Shown: positions 25,996 to 34,933, counted from the first letter of the stretch. The stretch is 64,000 bases of DNA from DASYRM01 sp036004405 (GCA_036004405.1 DASYRM010000077.1:19868-83867); one strand, 5' to 3'. The notes: a model not told the origin generated them from the letters alone. Made by a program: numbers and translations.

Positions 25996-26997
25996 TTGAA
26001 TCCCACCGCGCAGAAGTCGTCCGCCGTCACACTCGCGCAGCTGTTCGAGCCCATCCGCGACGACCTCCGGGCGGTCGAGCGCGAGTTCGCGCGGCACGTG
26101 CAGTCGCAGGTCTCGCTCATTCCCGATATCGGCAACTACATCCAGGACGGAGGCGGCAAGCGCATACGACCGGCGGTGCTGCTGATGGCGGCCCGGATGT
26201 GCGGCTACACGGGCGAGGCCGCCGTGCTCTACGCGTCGGTCGTGGAGTTCATCCACACCGCCACGCTGGTCCACGACGACATCATCGACGAGTCGGAGCT
26301 CCGCCGCGGGCGCGAGGCCGTCCACACCAAGTGGGGCAACCACATCACGGTGCTCTTCGGCGACTTTCTCTATCTGAAGTCGATGTCGCTGGCCCTCAGC
26401 CAGGACCGCCTGGAGATCATCCGACAGCTGTGCGAGGTGACGCTGCGGATCGTCGAGGGCGAGATCTACCAGCTGACGAAGAACGGCGTCGTGGATCTGA
26501 CGGAGGAAGAGCACTTCGACATCGTCCGCCGCAAGACGGCGTATCTCTTTGCCGGCTGCGCCCGCATCGGTGGCATGCTGGGACCGACCACGCGCGAGCA
26601 GCAGGATGCGCTGTGGGACTACGGCCTGAACATCGGCATGGCGTTCCAGATCGTGGACGATCTGCTGGACTTCACCGGCGACGAGGTGGCGCTCGGCAAG
26701 CCCGTGGGCGGCGATCTGCGGGAAGGCAAGATGACGCTGCCCGTCATCCATCTGCTGCAGCGCGGCGGCGAAGGCGCAGAACTGATCCGCCGCATCGTCG
26801 AAGCGCGAGGCGCCACGATCGAGGAGTGGCGCGAGCTGCGGGCGCTGCTCGGGCAGGCCCGATCGATCGACTACGCCCATCGTGCCGCCACCGAGTTCGT
26901 CGAGCGCGCCAAAAAGGCGCTGTATGCGTTCCCGGCGTCGGACGCCCGGGACGCGTTGATGTTCCTGCCCGATTACGTGATCTCGCGCGACCGCTGA
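25996..26997 (+). CDS. Polyprenyl diphosphate synthase (octaprenyl-type, IspB-like)
   Basis: A trans-isoprenyl diphosphate synthase of about 333 residues. The first aspartate-rich motif is LVHDDIIDESELRRG and the second is FQIVDDLLDFTGD; GGGKRIRPAVLL binds the homoallylic substrate. The bulk around the first motif (ALRRA..VEFIHTATL) suggests a long-chain product for quinone side chains. There is no ATG near the N-terminus; the TTG at 25996 gives the family length, but the start is uncertain. ligA starts 22 bp downstream. Confidence 0.88.
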   Translation: MNPTAQKSSAVTLAQLFEPIRDDLRAVEREFARHVQSQVSLIPDIGNYIQDGGGKRIRPAVLLMAARMCGYTGEAAVLYASVVEFIHTATLVHDDIIDESELRRGREAVHTKWGNHITVLFGDFLYLKSMSLALSQDRLEIIRQLCEVTLRIVEGEIYQLTKNGVVDLTEEEHFDIVRRKTAYLFAGCARIGGMLGPTTREQQDALWDYGLNIGMAFQIVDDLLDFTGDEVALGKPVGGDLREGKMTLPVIHLLQRGGEGAELIRRIVEARGATIEEWRELRALLGQARSIDYAHRAATEFVERAKKALYAFPASDARDALMFLPDYVISRDR

Positions 26998-27019
26998 GTC
27001 GCGCGGGCGCGGCCGCGAC

Positions 27020-29071
27020 GTGACCACTCCCTCCGAACGCGTCCAGGAGCTGCGGCGCCTGATCCGCTACCACGAAGAGCGGTACTACATCGTCAACGAG
27101 CCGGAGGTCACCGACGCGGAGTTCGACGCGTTGATGAACGAGCTGCGGGCGCTCGAGGACGCGCACCCGGAGCTCGTCGCGCCCGCGTCGCCCACGCAGC
27201 GCGTCGGCGGGCGCGTGGCCGCGGGCTTCGAGAGCGTGGCGCACGCCGAGCCGATGCTCAGCCTCGACAACGCTTACGACGACCAGGACCTGCGGGCCTT
27301 CGACGATCGCGTCCGCCGCGGTCTGGGCGCCGCGGCGGGTGACGTGCCGGTGGAGTACGTGGCCGAGCTCAAGATCGACGGTCTGAGCATCGCGCTCACC
27401 TACATGGAGGGGCGCCTCACCCGCGCCGCCACCCGCGGCGACGGCACGACCGGTGAGGTCGTCACCCACAACGTCCGCACCATCCGCGCCATCCCCCTGG
27501 CGCTTGCCGGCGGGCCCGTCGAGCGGCTCGAAGTCCGCGGCGAGGTGTACCTGCCGAAGAGCGCGTTCGAGAAGACCAACGCCGAGCGCGAAGCGGCCGG
27601 CGAGCCCATCTTCCAGAATCCGCGCAACGCCGCCGCCGGTACGCTGCGAAACCTCGATCCGGCGCTCGTGGCCCGGCGCGGCCTGCGCGCGTTCACTTAT
27701 CAGCTCGTCGCGCCGGACGCGCCGCCGACGCACGCCGACACGCTGGCGCGGCTGCGGCAGTGGGGCCTGCCGGTGGAGCAGCACTGGCGCATCTGCCGCG
27801 GGATCGACGAGGTGCTGGCGTTCTGCACCGAGTGGGCGGAACGGCGGCGCGGGCTGGACTTCGAGACCGATGGCGTCGTCGTCAAGCTGAACGACGTGGA
27901 GCGCCGGAAGGCGCTGGGGACCACCAGCAAGTTCCCGCGCTGGGCCGTGGCGTTCAAGTTCCCGGCCGAGCAGAAGACGACCACACTCCGGAGAATTGCC
28001 GTCAACGTCGGCCGCACTGGGGCCGTCACGCCGTTCGCCATGCTCGAACCGGTGTTCGTGGCCGGCTCCACGATCTCGATGGCGACGCTCCACAATGCCG
28101 ACGACATTGCCCGCAAGGATATCCGTGAGGGTGACGTGGTGATCATCGAGAAGGCCGGCGACGTCATCCCGCGCGTCGTGGGGCCGGTGCTGAGTCTGCG
28201 GCCGGACGACTCCGTGCCCTGGCAGATGCCGGACACCTGCCCGCTCTGCCACACGCGGCTGCACCGCGAAGAAGACGAGGCGGTGTGGCGCTGCGAGAAC
28301 ACCTCGTGCCCGTCGAAGCTGCAGCGCGGCCTCGAGCACTTCGCCTCGCGCGGCGCGATGAACATCGAGGGGCTCGGGGAGTCGCTCATCGCCCAGCTCC
28401 TGGAGAACGGGCTCGTCACGGATTACGCCGACGTCTACCATCTGACCGTCGAGAACCTCGCCACCCTGACGGCGACCTCGACACGCCAGGACGGCAAGGA
28501 GATCGTGCGGCGGTTCGGTGAGAAGAACGCCTCCAAGGTGGTGGAGCAGATCGACCGCAGCCGCCAGGCGGGTCTGGGCCGGTTGCTCTACGGCCTGGGC
28601 ATCCGTCACGTTGGAGAGCGCGGCGCCCAGGTGCTGGCGCATGCCTTCGGCTCGGTGGAGGCGATCGCCCAGGCCCCGATGGCCCAGCTCGAGCAGACCC
28701 ACGAAATCGGTCCGGTGCTGGCCGATTCGGTGCGCGCCTGGTTCGACGAGCCGGCCAACCAGCGACTCGTCGAGCGGCTCGGCCAGGCCGGCGTGCGCCT
28801 GGAGGCCACCGATGCCGAGCGCGCGCGAGCGTCGGCCTCGGGTCCGCTGACGGGGAAGACCTACGTGCTGACCGGCACGCTGGCGACGATGACCCGCGAA
28901 GAGGCCACCGGGGCCATCGAGCGGCTCGGCGGCAAGGTGGCCGGGTCCGTGAGCAAGAAGACGGCAGCCGTCGTGGTCGGCGCCGACCCCGGCAGCAAGG
29001 CCGAGAAGGCCCATGCGCTGGGGATTCCGGTCCTCGACGAGGACGCCTTCCGGAACCTGGTTGCGGGATAA
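27020..29071 (+). CDS. ligA: NAD-dependent DNA ligase
   Basis: A 683-residue LigA with all domains: Ia region, adenylation domain with AELKIDGLS (catalytic Lys in KxDG), OB-fold, a four-Cys zinc finger (CPLC..CENTSC), helix-hairpin-helix repeats and a C-terminal BRCT domain (GKTYVLTGTLATMTREEA). It seals nicks during replication and repair. The GTG start fits the expected N-terminal VQELRRLIRYHEERYY. Normal length and no lesions. Confidence 0.98.
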   Translation: MTTPSERVQELRRLIRYHEERYYIVNEPEVTDAEFDALMNELRALEDAHPELVAPASPTQRVGGRVAAGFESVAHAEPMLSLDNAYDDQDLRAFDDRVRRGLGAAAGDVPVEYVAELKIDGLSIALTYMEGRLTRAATRGDGTTGEVVTHNVRTIRAIPLALAGGPVERLEVRGEVYLPKSAFEKTNAEREAAGEPIFQNPRNAAAGTLRNLDPALVARRGLRAFTYQLVAPDAPPTHADTLARLRQWGLPVEQHWRICRGIDEVLAFCTEWAERRRGLDFETDGVVVKLNDVERRKALGTTSKFPRWAVAFKFPAEQKTTTLRRIAVNVGRTGAVTPFAMLEPVFVAGSTISMATLHNADDIARKDIREGDVVIIEKAGDVIPRVVGPVLSLRPDDSVPWQMPDTCPLCHTRLHREEDEAVWRCENTSCPSKLQRGLEHFASRGAMNIEGLGESLIAQLLENGLVTDYADVYHLTVENLATLTATSTRQDGKEIVRRFGEKNASKVVEQIDRSRQAGLGRLLYGLGIRHVGERGAQVLAHAFGSVEAIAQAPMAQLEQTHEIGPVLADSVRAWFDEPANQRLVERLGQAGVRLEATDAERARASASGPLTGKTYVLTGTLATMTREEATGAIERLGGKVAGSVSKKTAAVVVGADPGSKAEKAHALGIPVLDEDAFRNLVAG

Positions 29072-29131
29072 TGCTAGCGAGGCTGCGCCGCCGACACTCC
29101 CGGCTACGCCTCGCCAGGCAGTGTCTGCTTT

Positions 29132-29150
29132 GCCCCGCCTTCCGCGGGGC
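29132..29150. repeat. Palindrome with 7-bp stem in the ligA-htrA gap
   Basis: GCCCCGC and GCGGGGC flank a CTTCC loop, within a 97-bp spacer that also has a weaker GACAC/GTGTC pairing. No T-run follows. Its composition resembles the TTC-loop palindromes at 4.3, 34.8 and 62.1 kb. Confidence 0.6.
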
Positions 29151-29168
29151 GGTTGGCGTGCGAGCACG

Positions 29169-30686
29169 ATGCCTCATCAGATGACCCAGCGGTTTGCGGC
29201 GATCACGATCGGCCTCGCGATGGCGGTAGGGGCCATGATCGGCCTGGTGCTGGCCGGCAGCATGACGCCTTCGCCGGCCCAGTCCGCGCCCACGACCGGG
29301 CGCGTGACCGCGACACCAACGGTGAGAGCGATCGCGCCGTCGGGGAGCGTCTCGTTCGCAGACATCGCCGAGCAGCTCAACCCCTCGGTGGTGACCATCG
29401 ACGCCTCGGCACGCGGCACGCGCTATCGCCGTCCGGGCGCGACACCCTCCCCGGAGCCCTCGCAAGACCCGCTGGGCCGCAACGGCGACCGCGAACGCGA
29501 CGGTCCGCGGCGCGGCGCCGGCACCGGGTTTCTGGTGGACGCCGAGGGCTACATCTTGACCAACCATCACGTGGTTGACGGCGCCGAGCGCATCATCGTG
29601 CGGCTGTCCGACAGCCGGACGCTGCGGGCCCGCCTCGTGGGGTCGGACCCCGATACCGACATCGCCCTCATCAAGATCGACTCGCCGACCGCGCTGCCTT
29701 ACGCGCCGCTGGGCGACTCGGACACGCTGCGCGTCGGGGAGTGGGTAGTGGCCATCGGCAACCCGCTCGCCTACGAGCACACGGTGACCGTGGGCGTCGT
29801 GAGCTTCATCGGCCGGAAGCTCTTCGACTCGTCGTTCGACCGCTACATCCAGACCGATGCCGCCATCAATCTGGGCAACAGCGGTGGACCGCTCATCAAC
29901 GCGCGCGGGGAGGTGGTGGGCATCAATGCCGCCGTCAGCTCGCGCGCCTCCAGCATCGGCTTTGCCGTGCCGATCAACCAGGCGGTGGCCATCCTGCCGC
30001 AGCTGCGCGAAAACGGCCGCGTGACCCGCGGCTACATCGGCGTCAAGCTCCGGACGGTGGACGCCGACCTGCAGCGGTCGCTGCGGCTGTCGTCGGCCCT
30101 GGGCGCGCTGGTGCAGGACGTGGCCGCGGGATCGCCGGGGGAGCGGGCGGGTCTGCGCCCCTACGACGTCATCACCAGCGTGAACGGGACAAACGTCGTC
30201 GGCGACGATGATCTGATTGCCACCGTGGCGCGCATGCGCCCGGGCACTTCCGCCACGCTGACGCTGGTGCGCGACGGCCGCGCGCTCACGCTGCCGGTGA
30301 AGCTGGCAGAACGGCCGCAGCGCGATCGCCCCACCGCAGCCGACACACCGGTCCCGTCCGGCGGGCGCGGATCGCTGCTCGGGTTGGCCGTCCGTCCGCT
30401 CGACGCGGAGTTCATCGCCCGCTACCACGTGCCGGAAGGCGTGCGCGGCGTGGTGGTGTGGCGCGTGGACGCCGTCAGCCCGGCGCTCGACGCCGACGTC
30501 GAGCGCGGCGACGTGATCCTCGAGATCGATCGCCATCCCATTCGATCGGTCGAGGACTACGACCGCGCCGTGGCCCAGGCGCGGCCGGGCGACGTGATGG
30601 CCTTCTACGTCTATAAGCCGAGCGTGGACGAGCGCCGGCTGTCCACGGTCCGCATCGACGCCGACCCGGCGTCCGCGACACGCTAG
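29169..30686 (+). CDS. HtrA/Deg family serine protease with two PDZ domains
   Basis: About 505 residues. An N-terminal TM/signal anchor (ITIGLAMAVGAMIGLVLAGS) exports it. The trypsin-like triad is His in NHHVVDGAE, Asp in DTDIALIKI and Ser in NLGNSGGPLI. A Pro/Arg-rich insert separates the anchor from the protease core. PDZ1 (GYIGVKLRTV) and PDZ2 (GLAVRPLDAEF) follow. It should degrade or refold misfolded envelope proteins. ATG at 29169 or 29181 both start before the TM helix. An NtrC-family regulator follows 16 bp downstream. Confidence 0.93.
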   Translation: MPHQMTQRFAAITIGLAMAVGAMIGLVLAGSMTPSPAQSAPTTGRVTATPTVRAIAPSGSVSFADIAEQLNPSVVTIDASARGTRYRRPGATPSPEPSQDPLGRNGDRERDGPRRGAGTGFLVDAEGYILTNHHVVDGAERIIVRLSDSRTLRARLVGSDPDTDIALIKIDSPTALPYAPLGDSDTLRVGEWVVAIGNPLAYEHTVTVGVVSFIGRKLFDSSFDRYIQTDAAINLGNSGGPLINARGEVVGINAAVSSRASSIGFAVPINQAVAILPQLRENGRVTRGYIGVKLRTVDADLQRSLRLSSALGALVQDVAAGSPGERAGLRPYDVITSVNGTNVVGDDDLIATVARMRPGTSATLTLVRDGRALTLPVKLAERPQRDRPTAADTPVPSGGRGSLLGLAVRPLDAEFIARYHVPEGVRGVVVWRVDAVSPALDADVERGDVILEIDRHPIRSVEDYDRAVAQARPGDVMAFYVYKPSVDERRLSTVRIDADPASATR

Positions 30687-30702
30687 ACTCGCCCCGCCAG
30701 CC

Positions 30703-32145
30703 ATGAAACCCAAGATCCTGGTCATCGACGACGAGGGCGCCATCCGCGATTCGCTGCGGATGATCCTCGAGTACGAGGACTATCAGTTCGTCGGCGCCGC
30801 CAGCGGACAGGAGGGGCTGGCGCTGGCGCAGCGGGAGCGGCCCGACCTGGTGCTGCTCGACATCAAGATGCCCGGGATGGACGGCATGGAGGTGCTGCGG
30901 AAGCTGCACGCGCTCGACGAATCGCTGCCGATCGTGATGATCTCCGGCCACGGCACCACGGCCACCGCCGTGGACGCCATCCGCTCCGGCGCCACCGACT
31001 TCCTCGACAAGCCGCTCAGCAGCGAACGGGTGATCGTCACGCTCCGCAACGCGCTGACGCAGTCGGAACTGCGGACCGAGAACCGCGAGCTGCGGCTCGC
31101 GATGGAAAGCCGCTACGAGATCGTGGGGCAGAGCCCGGCGCTGCGGCAGGTGCTCGAAGCGGTCAAGCGCGCCGCGCCCACCAACGCCACGGTGATGCTG
31201 CTCGGCGAGAGCGGCGTGGGCAAAGAGCTGGTGGCGCGCACCATCCACCGCAACAGCCCGCGCAACGGCCAGCGCTTCGTGCAGGTGAACTGCGCCGCCA
31301 TCCCCGAGGAGCTGATCGAATCCGAGCTGTTCGGCCATGAGAAGGGGTCGTTCACCGGCCCCACCGAGAAGCAGATCGGCAAGTTCGAGCAGGCCGACCG
31401 CGGCACCATCTTCCTGGACGAAGTGGGCGACATGAGCCCGAAGACGCAGGCCAAGGTGCTGCGCGTGCTCCAGGAGCAGGAGGTGGAGCGCCTGGGCTCG
31501 GCGCGCACCACCAAGGTGGACGTCCGCGTAATCTCCGCCACCAACAAGAATCTCGAGGAGGCGATCCAGCACGGCGAGTTCCGCGAGGATCTCTACTTCC
31601 GGCTCAACGTGATTCCGATTACCGTGCCGCCGCTGCGTGATCGTCGCGACGACATTCCCGCGTTGATCCAGCACTTCGCCAAGCGGTCCTCCGAAGAGCA
31701 CAACCTCAAGCCGAAGAAGTTCGACGGCGGCGCCATGGAGATGCTGCAGCGGTACCGCTGGCGCGGCAACATCCGTGAGCTGCGCAACGCCGTGGAGCGG
31801 CTGCTGATCATGGCGCCCAACGACGTCATTCGCGCCGACGATCTGCCGCGCGAGTATCTGGGCGGCGGCAGTGCGGCCGGAGCCGCGGCCGCGCCGAGAC
31901 CCGCACCCGCGGCGGCGGCCGCCGACAACGGCGCCGCCGTGTCAGATGCGCGCGAAGCCGAGGCGGCGCCGACCGCCGGCACGCTGCGGGAGTTCAAGGA
32001 TCAGGCCGAGCGCGCCTATCTCGTGCAGAAGCTGCGCGAGAACGCCTGGAACATCTCCAAGACCGCGGAAGTGATCGACACGCCGCGCAGCAATCTCTAC
32101 AAGAAGCTGGAGCAGTACCACATCTCACAGGAGACCGACGGTTAG
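30703..32145 (+). CDS. NtrC/NtrX-family sigma-54 response regulator
   Basis: A 480-residue regulator. The receiver domain has IDDE, the phospho-Asp in LLDIKMPGMDG and DKPL. The AAA+ domain has GESGVGKE, ELFGHEKG, LDEVGD and the arginine-finger region. A Fis-type HTH (NISKTAEVIDTPRSNLYKKL) ends the chain after an Ala/Pro linker. The sigma-54 contact loop GAFTGA is replaced by GSFTGP (Ser216, Pro220). No histidine kinase gene is adjacent. It is 16 bp after the htrA gene, suggesting joint control of envelope stress. Target genes are unknown. Confidence 0.93.
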   Translation: MKPKILVIDDEGAIRDSLRMILEYEDYQFVGAASGQEGLALAQRERPDLVLLDIKMPGMDGMEVLRKLHALDESLPIVMISGHGTTATAVDAIRSGATDFLDKPLSSERVIVTLRNALTQSELRTENRELRLAMESRYEIVGQSPALRQVLEAVKRAAPTNATVMLLGESGVGKELVARTIHRNSPRNGQRFVQVNCAAIPEELIESELFGHEKGSFTGPTEKQIGKFEQADRGTIFLDEVGDMSPKTQAKVLRVLQEQEVERLGSARTTKVDVRVISATNKNLEEAIQHGEFREDLYFRLNVIPITVPPLRDRRDDIPALIQHFAKRSSEEHNLKPKKFDGGAMEMLQRYRWRGNIRELRNAVERLLIMAPNDVIRADDLPREYLGGGSAAGAAAAPRPAPAAAAADNGAAVSDAREAEAAPTAGTLREFKDQAERAYLVQKLRENAWNISKTAEVIDTPRSNLYKKLEQYHISQETDG

Positions 32146-32157
32146 CAGGAGGTCCTG

Positions 32158-33417
32158 ATGCGAACGCGGGCGTTGTGCGCTGCCGCCGTGGTGGCGCTTC
32201 TGGGCTGCGTGCGGCCCGCCGCGGCGCAAGTCGATCAGGACCGCGCCCAGACGTTCTTCAAAGAAGCCCAGGCCCTCTGCGAGCGCGACGGCGGCCGTCT
32301 CTGGGGCCTGTCGGTCTGCGCGCCCATGGTGATCGGCGATCTGCGGACGCAGACCTTCGCCACGAGCCAGCCTCCGCCCGACGCCGCGCGCCCCCGCCAA
32401 GTGGGCCTCGTCAACGCGCCGATCCAATGGGGCGGTGTAACGTGGGGCGCCTACGCCTGGGATTTCCTGGCCAACGCGACGCCCCAGGCGCGCAACGAGA
32501 TCCTGCTTCACGAGCTGTTCCACGGTGTGCAGCCGCGGCTCGGGCTGGCGGTGTCGAACCCGCAGAGCGAGCATCTCGACACGACTGACGGGCGCTATTG
32601 GCTCCGGCTCGAGTGGCGGGCGCTTGCGCGAGCGTTACGGGGGTCCGGTCAGGCGCGGAACGACGCCGTCGGCGACGCCCTCGCGTTCCGGCGGGCCCGG
32701 CAAGCGCGCTTTCCGGGGGCGGAGGACAACGAGCGCGCCAGCGAGATCGGCGAGGGGCTCGCCGCCTACAGCGGCACGGTGCTCGCGACACCGGATCCCG
32801 ACGGCGCCCGCGCCCGCACGATCGAGCTGCTGGCAAACGGGGAAGCGGGCGAGAGCTTTGTGCGCACCTTCGCGTACATGTCGGGCCCCGCCTACGGCCT
32901 GCTGCTCGATGCGTCGTCGCCTGGTTGGACACGACGGATCCGCGACACCGACGACCTCGCCGCGCTCGTGACGAACGCCCTGACAGTTCAACCCGCCGCG
33001 GACGCGTCGGCGGCGGCGGCGCGATACGGAGGCCCCGAGCTCCTCGCGTCGGAACGGCAGCGTGATCACCAGCGGCAGGCGCGTCTCGCCGATCTGCGTC
33101 GGCGCTTCGTGGATGATCCGGTCCTCGTGATTCGCGGCGGCGGCAGCGGAACGTTCGATTCCCGCGGTGCTGTCGTCGTTCCCAGCGCCGGGACCGTGTA
33201 CTTCAACGAGTTCCGCTTTTCGGGTGCGCCGGGCTCACTCGAAGCCCGCAGCGGCGTGCTGGTCGAGACCGATGGCCGCGCACGGCGCGTCCCGGCGCCC
33301 GTCCGCCAGGCGGACGGGACGTTCAGCGGAGACGGATGGACGTTCACGGTCGCGCCGGGGTGGATCGTGCGCGAAGGCCCCCGGCGCGGCGACTACGAGG
33401 TCGTGCAGGACAAGTAG
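32158..33417 (+). CDS. Secreted protein with HExxH metalloprotease-like motif
   Basis: A 419-residue protein with a signal peptide ending near AAAQ. The segment ILLHELFHGVQPRLG contains HELFH at residues 118-122, the HExxH zinc pattern; a downstream EIGEGLAAYSG could supply the third ligand Glu. The C-terminal 130 residues are beta-rich. I do not recognise the family, and the catalytic assignment is only a motif match. A GGAGG ribosome-binding site lies just before the ATG (32158), and the gene follows the NtrC-type gene by 12 bp. Confidence 0.6.
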   Translation: MRTRALCAAAVVALLGCVRPAAAQVDQDRAQTFFKEAQALCERDGGRLWGLSVCAPMVIGDLRTQTFATSQPPPDAARPRQVGLVNAPIQWGGVTWGAYAWDFLANATPQARNEILLHELFHGVQPRLGLAVSNPQSEHLDTTDGRYWLRLEWRALARALRGSGQARNDAVGDALAFRRARQARFPGAEDNERASEIGEGLAAYSGTVLATPDPDGARARTIELLANGEAGESFVRTFAYMSGPAYGLLLDASSPGWTRRIRDTDDLAALVTNALTVQPAADASAAAARYGGPELLASERQRDHQRQARLADLRRRFVDDPVLVIRGGGSGTFDSRGAVVVPSAGTVYFNEFRFSGAPGSLEARSGVLVETDGRARRVPAPVRQADGTFSGDGWTFTVAPGWIVREGPRRGDYEVVQDK

Positions 33418-33421
33418 AACG

Positions 33422-33907
33422 TCAGACCGCGGTCTCTTTGGCCTTGGCCGCGAACATCGCGAGCAGTCCGTTCCAGCCGCCTTCTGAATCGACTCCGGCG
33501 CGGAGCTGTTCGGCGCCCACACTGCGCTCGATGTACCGGTGCTCGAACTCCACCTTCGTCCGCGTGGGGCCGTCGGGGATGAAGCGCACGTCCACCTCGC
33601 TCGCGTGCGACGGGTCGGGGTCGTACTGCCACTCGCCGTTCAGGTGCCACGACAGCATCACCCGTGACGGCGGGTCGTACACGAGCACCGTGCCCCATTC
33701 GCACTCGGATCCGTCCACGCCCTTCTCGAACCAGCGGCCGCCGGCTTTGGGCTCGATCACCGCGGCGAGCAGCTCCGCCTTGCCGATGTGATGGGCGCGC
33801 GGCCACCAGCTGTCGAAGCCGCTGGTGAAGACGGTGAATGCGTGGGCGCAGGGTGCCTCGACGGTGAGGCTCTTGCGAACGGTGAGCGCGGGCAGCGTGT
33901 CAGGCAT
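33422..33907 (-). CDS. SRPBCC (AHSA1-like) family protein
   Basis: A 161-residue START/SRPBCC fold. The N-terminal VRKSLTVEAPCAHAFTVFT and the WEFEKGVDGSE/WGTVLVYDPPSRV region match Activator-of-Hsp90-like small-ligand proteins; the C-terminal EGGWNGLLAMFAAKA is typical. Its ligand is unknown. ATG at 33907 lies 8 bp inside the ArsR-family gene, so the pair is one transcript. Such ArsR-SRPBCC pairs are common regulatory cassettes. It is convergent with the HExxH gene, 4 bp apart. Confidence 0.88.
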   Translation of the reverse strand: MPDTLPALTVRKSLTVEAPCAHAFTVFTSGFDSWWPRAHHIGKAELLAAVIEPKAGGRWFEKGVDGSECEWGTVLVYDPPSRVMLSWHLNGEWQYDPDPSHASEVDVRFIPDGPTRTKVEFEHRYIERSVGAEQLRAGVDSEGGWNGLLAMFAAKAKETAV

Positions 33908-34226
33908 TGGGAGTCCTCGGCCGCCCTTCGGCGGCGGTTTTGAAACGATCGAGTGCCGTGGTCCAGAAGGAATCCAGGTAGGTCCGCAGCGCCTCCAGGG
34001 CGGGCGGGTGGACCTGGTAGATCCGCCGCGTGCCATGCGCGCGGTCGGTGACGAGGCCGGCGTCCTTGAGCACCTTGAGGTGCTGCGACACCGCCGGGCG
34101 GGAGACGGGGAAGTCGCGAGCGAGGTCGCCGACGGCGGAAGGCGCGCCGGCGAGGCGCTCGAAGATGGCCCGTCGCGTGGGGTCGCTGAGAGCGCTGAAG
34201 CCAGTGGAGACTTGGTTAGCGTTCAC
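33900..34226 (-). CDS. ArsR-family transcriptional repressor
   Basis: A 108-residue winged helix protein: FSALSDPTRRAIFERL then the recognition helix VSRPAVSQHLKVLKDAGLV, a classic ArsR signature. No Cys metal site is visible, consistent with SdpR-like regulators paired with SRPBCC proteins. The GTG start at 34226 is unusual, but a sigma-70 promoter sits so close upstream that the message looks leaderless (see 34235-34264). Two palindromes overlap the promoter, suggesting autorepression. Confidence 0.9.
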   Translation of the reverse strand: MNANQVSTGFSALSDPTRRAIFERLAGAPSAVGDLARDFPVSRPAVSQHLKVLKDAGLVTDRAHGTRRIYQVHPPALEALRTYLDSFWTTALDRFKTAAEGRPRTPNA

Positions 34227-34248
34227 TAACGGTAAGCATAGTCTTACC
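34215..34248. promoter_or_regulatory. Twin operator-like palindromes at the arsR promoter
   Basis: GTTAG-N6-CTAAC (34215-34230) and GGTAAG-N6-CTTACC (34231-34248) are adjacent. They cover the start codon and the -10 region of the arsR gene. Equal 6-bp spacers suggest a dimer site pair. Binding by the ArsR product is inferred from position. Confidence 0.6.
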
Positions 34249-34264
34249 AATACACCGATGTCAA
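34235..34264 (-). promoter_or_regulatory. Sigma-70 promoter of the arsR-SRPBCC operon
   Basis: On the minus strand, TTGACA (34264-34259) and TATGCT (34240-34235) are 18 bp apart. The predicted transcription start falls at about 34226-34229, at the GTG start codon. Confidence 0.7.
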
Positions 34265-34290
34265 ACCTCTCCGGGAGAGCGGCGCCGGGC

Positions 34291-34296
34291 GATAAT
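34291..34296 (+). promoter_or_regulatory. -10 element of rnpB
   Basis: GATAAT lies 6 bp before the inferred 5' end of RNase P RNA at 34302. A convincing -35 element is not seen; 34267-34279 holds a small palindrome instead. Confidence 0.5.
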
Positions 34297-34301
34297 CGAG
34301 C

Positions 34302-34829
34302 GTCGCAGTCGGCCAGACGATCGCCGGCTTTCGCACCCGGGTACCGACGAGCGGGCTTTCGGGCTTGTCGCGTCGAACCCGAAGGGCGGAGGCGGGAGGA
34401 AAGTCCGAACTCCGGAGGGCAGTGCGCCGGGTAACGCCCGGGCAGAGCAATCTGACGGAACAGTGGCACAGAAAAAATACCGCCCTCCTTCGCACCTGCG
34501 GTGCTTCGGAGGGCAGGCCCTTCGCGGGGCTTGCCCACCGTAGTCCGAAGGACGAAGGCGGGTAAGGGTGAAAAGGTGCGGTAAGAGCGCACCGCGCCCG
34601 TGGCAACACGGGTGGCAGGCAAAACCCCGCACGGAGCAAGACCAAATAGGGCGGCAGCAGTCTGGTGGCGCAAGCTGCCGGGCTGAACGGACGGCCCGTC
34701 CGTTGTCGCCGGGTAGGTCGCTGGAGCCCGCGAGCAATCCCGGGCCTAGAGGAATGATCGTTACGACACCGCCACGGTGTAAGAGCCGTGGCGGTGTCGA
34801 CAGAACTCGGCTTATCGGCCGGCTGCGAC
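34302..34829 (+). ncRNA. rnpB: RNase P RNA, class A, with enlarged P12
   Basis: About 528 nt, longer than the usual 350-400. Conserved cores are present in order: GGAGGAAAGTCCGAACTCC, CAGAAAAAATACCGCC, GGTAAGGGTG with GGTGCGGTAAGAGCGCACCG, GGAGCAAGACCAAATAGG, and ACAGAACTCGGCTTATCGG. The ends GTCGCAGTCGGCC (34302-34314) and GGCCGGCTGCGAC (34817-34829) pair as P1 with one G-U. A 14-bp hairpin at about 34763-34800 fits P19. Extra length sits mainly in P12 (34480-34561), which carries a palindromic element. The RNA matures tRNA 5' ends. Confidence 0.95.
34482..34560 (+). repeat. Palindromic element inside RNase P RNA (P12)
   Basis: GCCCTCC-TTC-GCACC, a TGC loop, then GGTGC-TTC-GGAGGGC (34482-34514) forms a hairpin with a symmetric TTC/TTC internal loop. 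A second GCCC/GGGC hairpin (34517-34530) and a CCTTCGTCC-like arm follow. The composition resembles intergenic palindromes elsewhere in the window. Confidence 0.6.
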
Positions 34830-34841
34830 CTGTATTCACTT

Positions 34842-34889
34842 GCCCGCGCTTCGCGCGGGCGGCACCTGCGCCCGGCTTTCGGCCGGGCG
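34842..34889. repeat. Two tandem palindromes after rnpB
   Basis: GCCCGCGC-TTC-GCGCGGGC (34842-34860) is followed by CGCCCGGC-TTTCG-GCCGGGCG (34869-34889). Both stems are perfect 8 bp. They may end rnpB transcription, but no T-run follows. The first matches the TTC-loop family. Confidence 0.7.
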
Positions 34890-34933
34890 GTAGGGCGGTA
34901 AAGGGACCCGGGTTCCGGGCCGACATTCGACAT

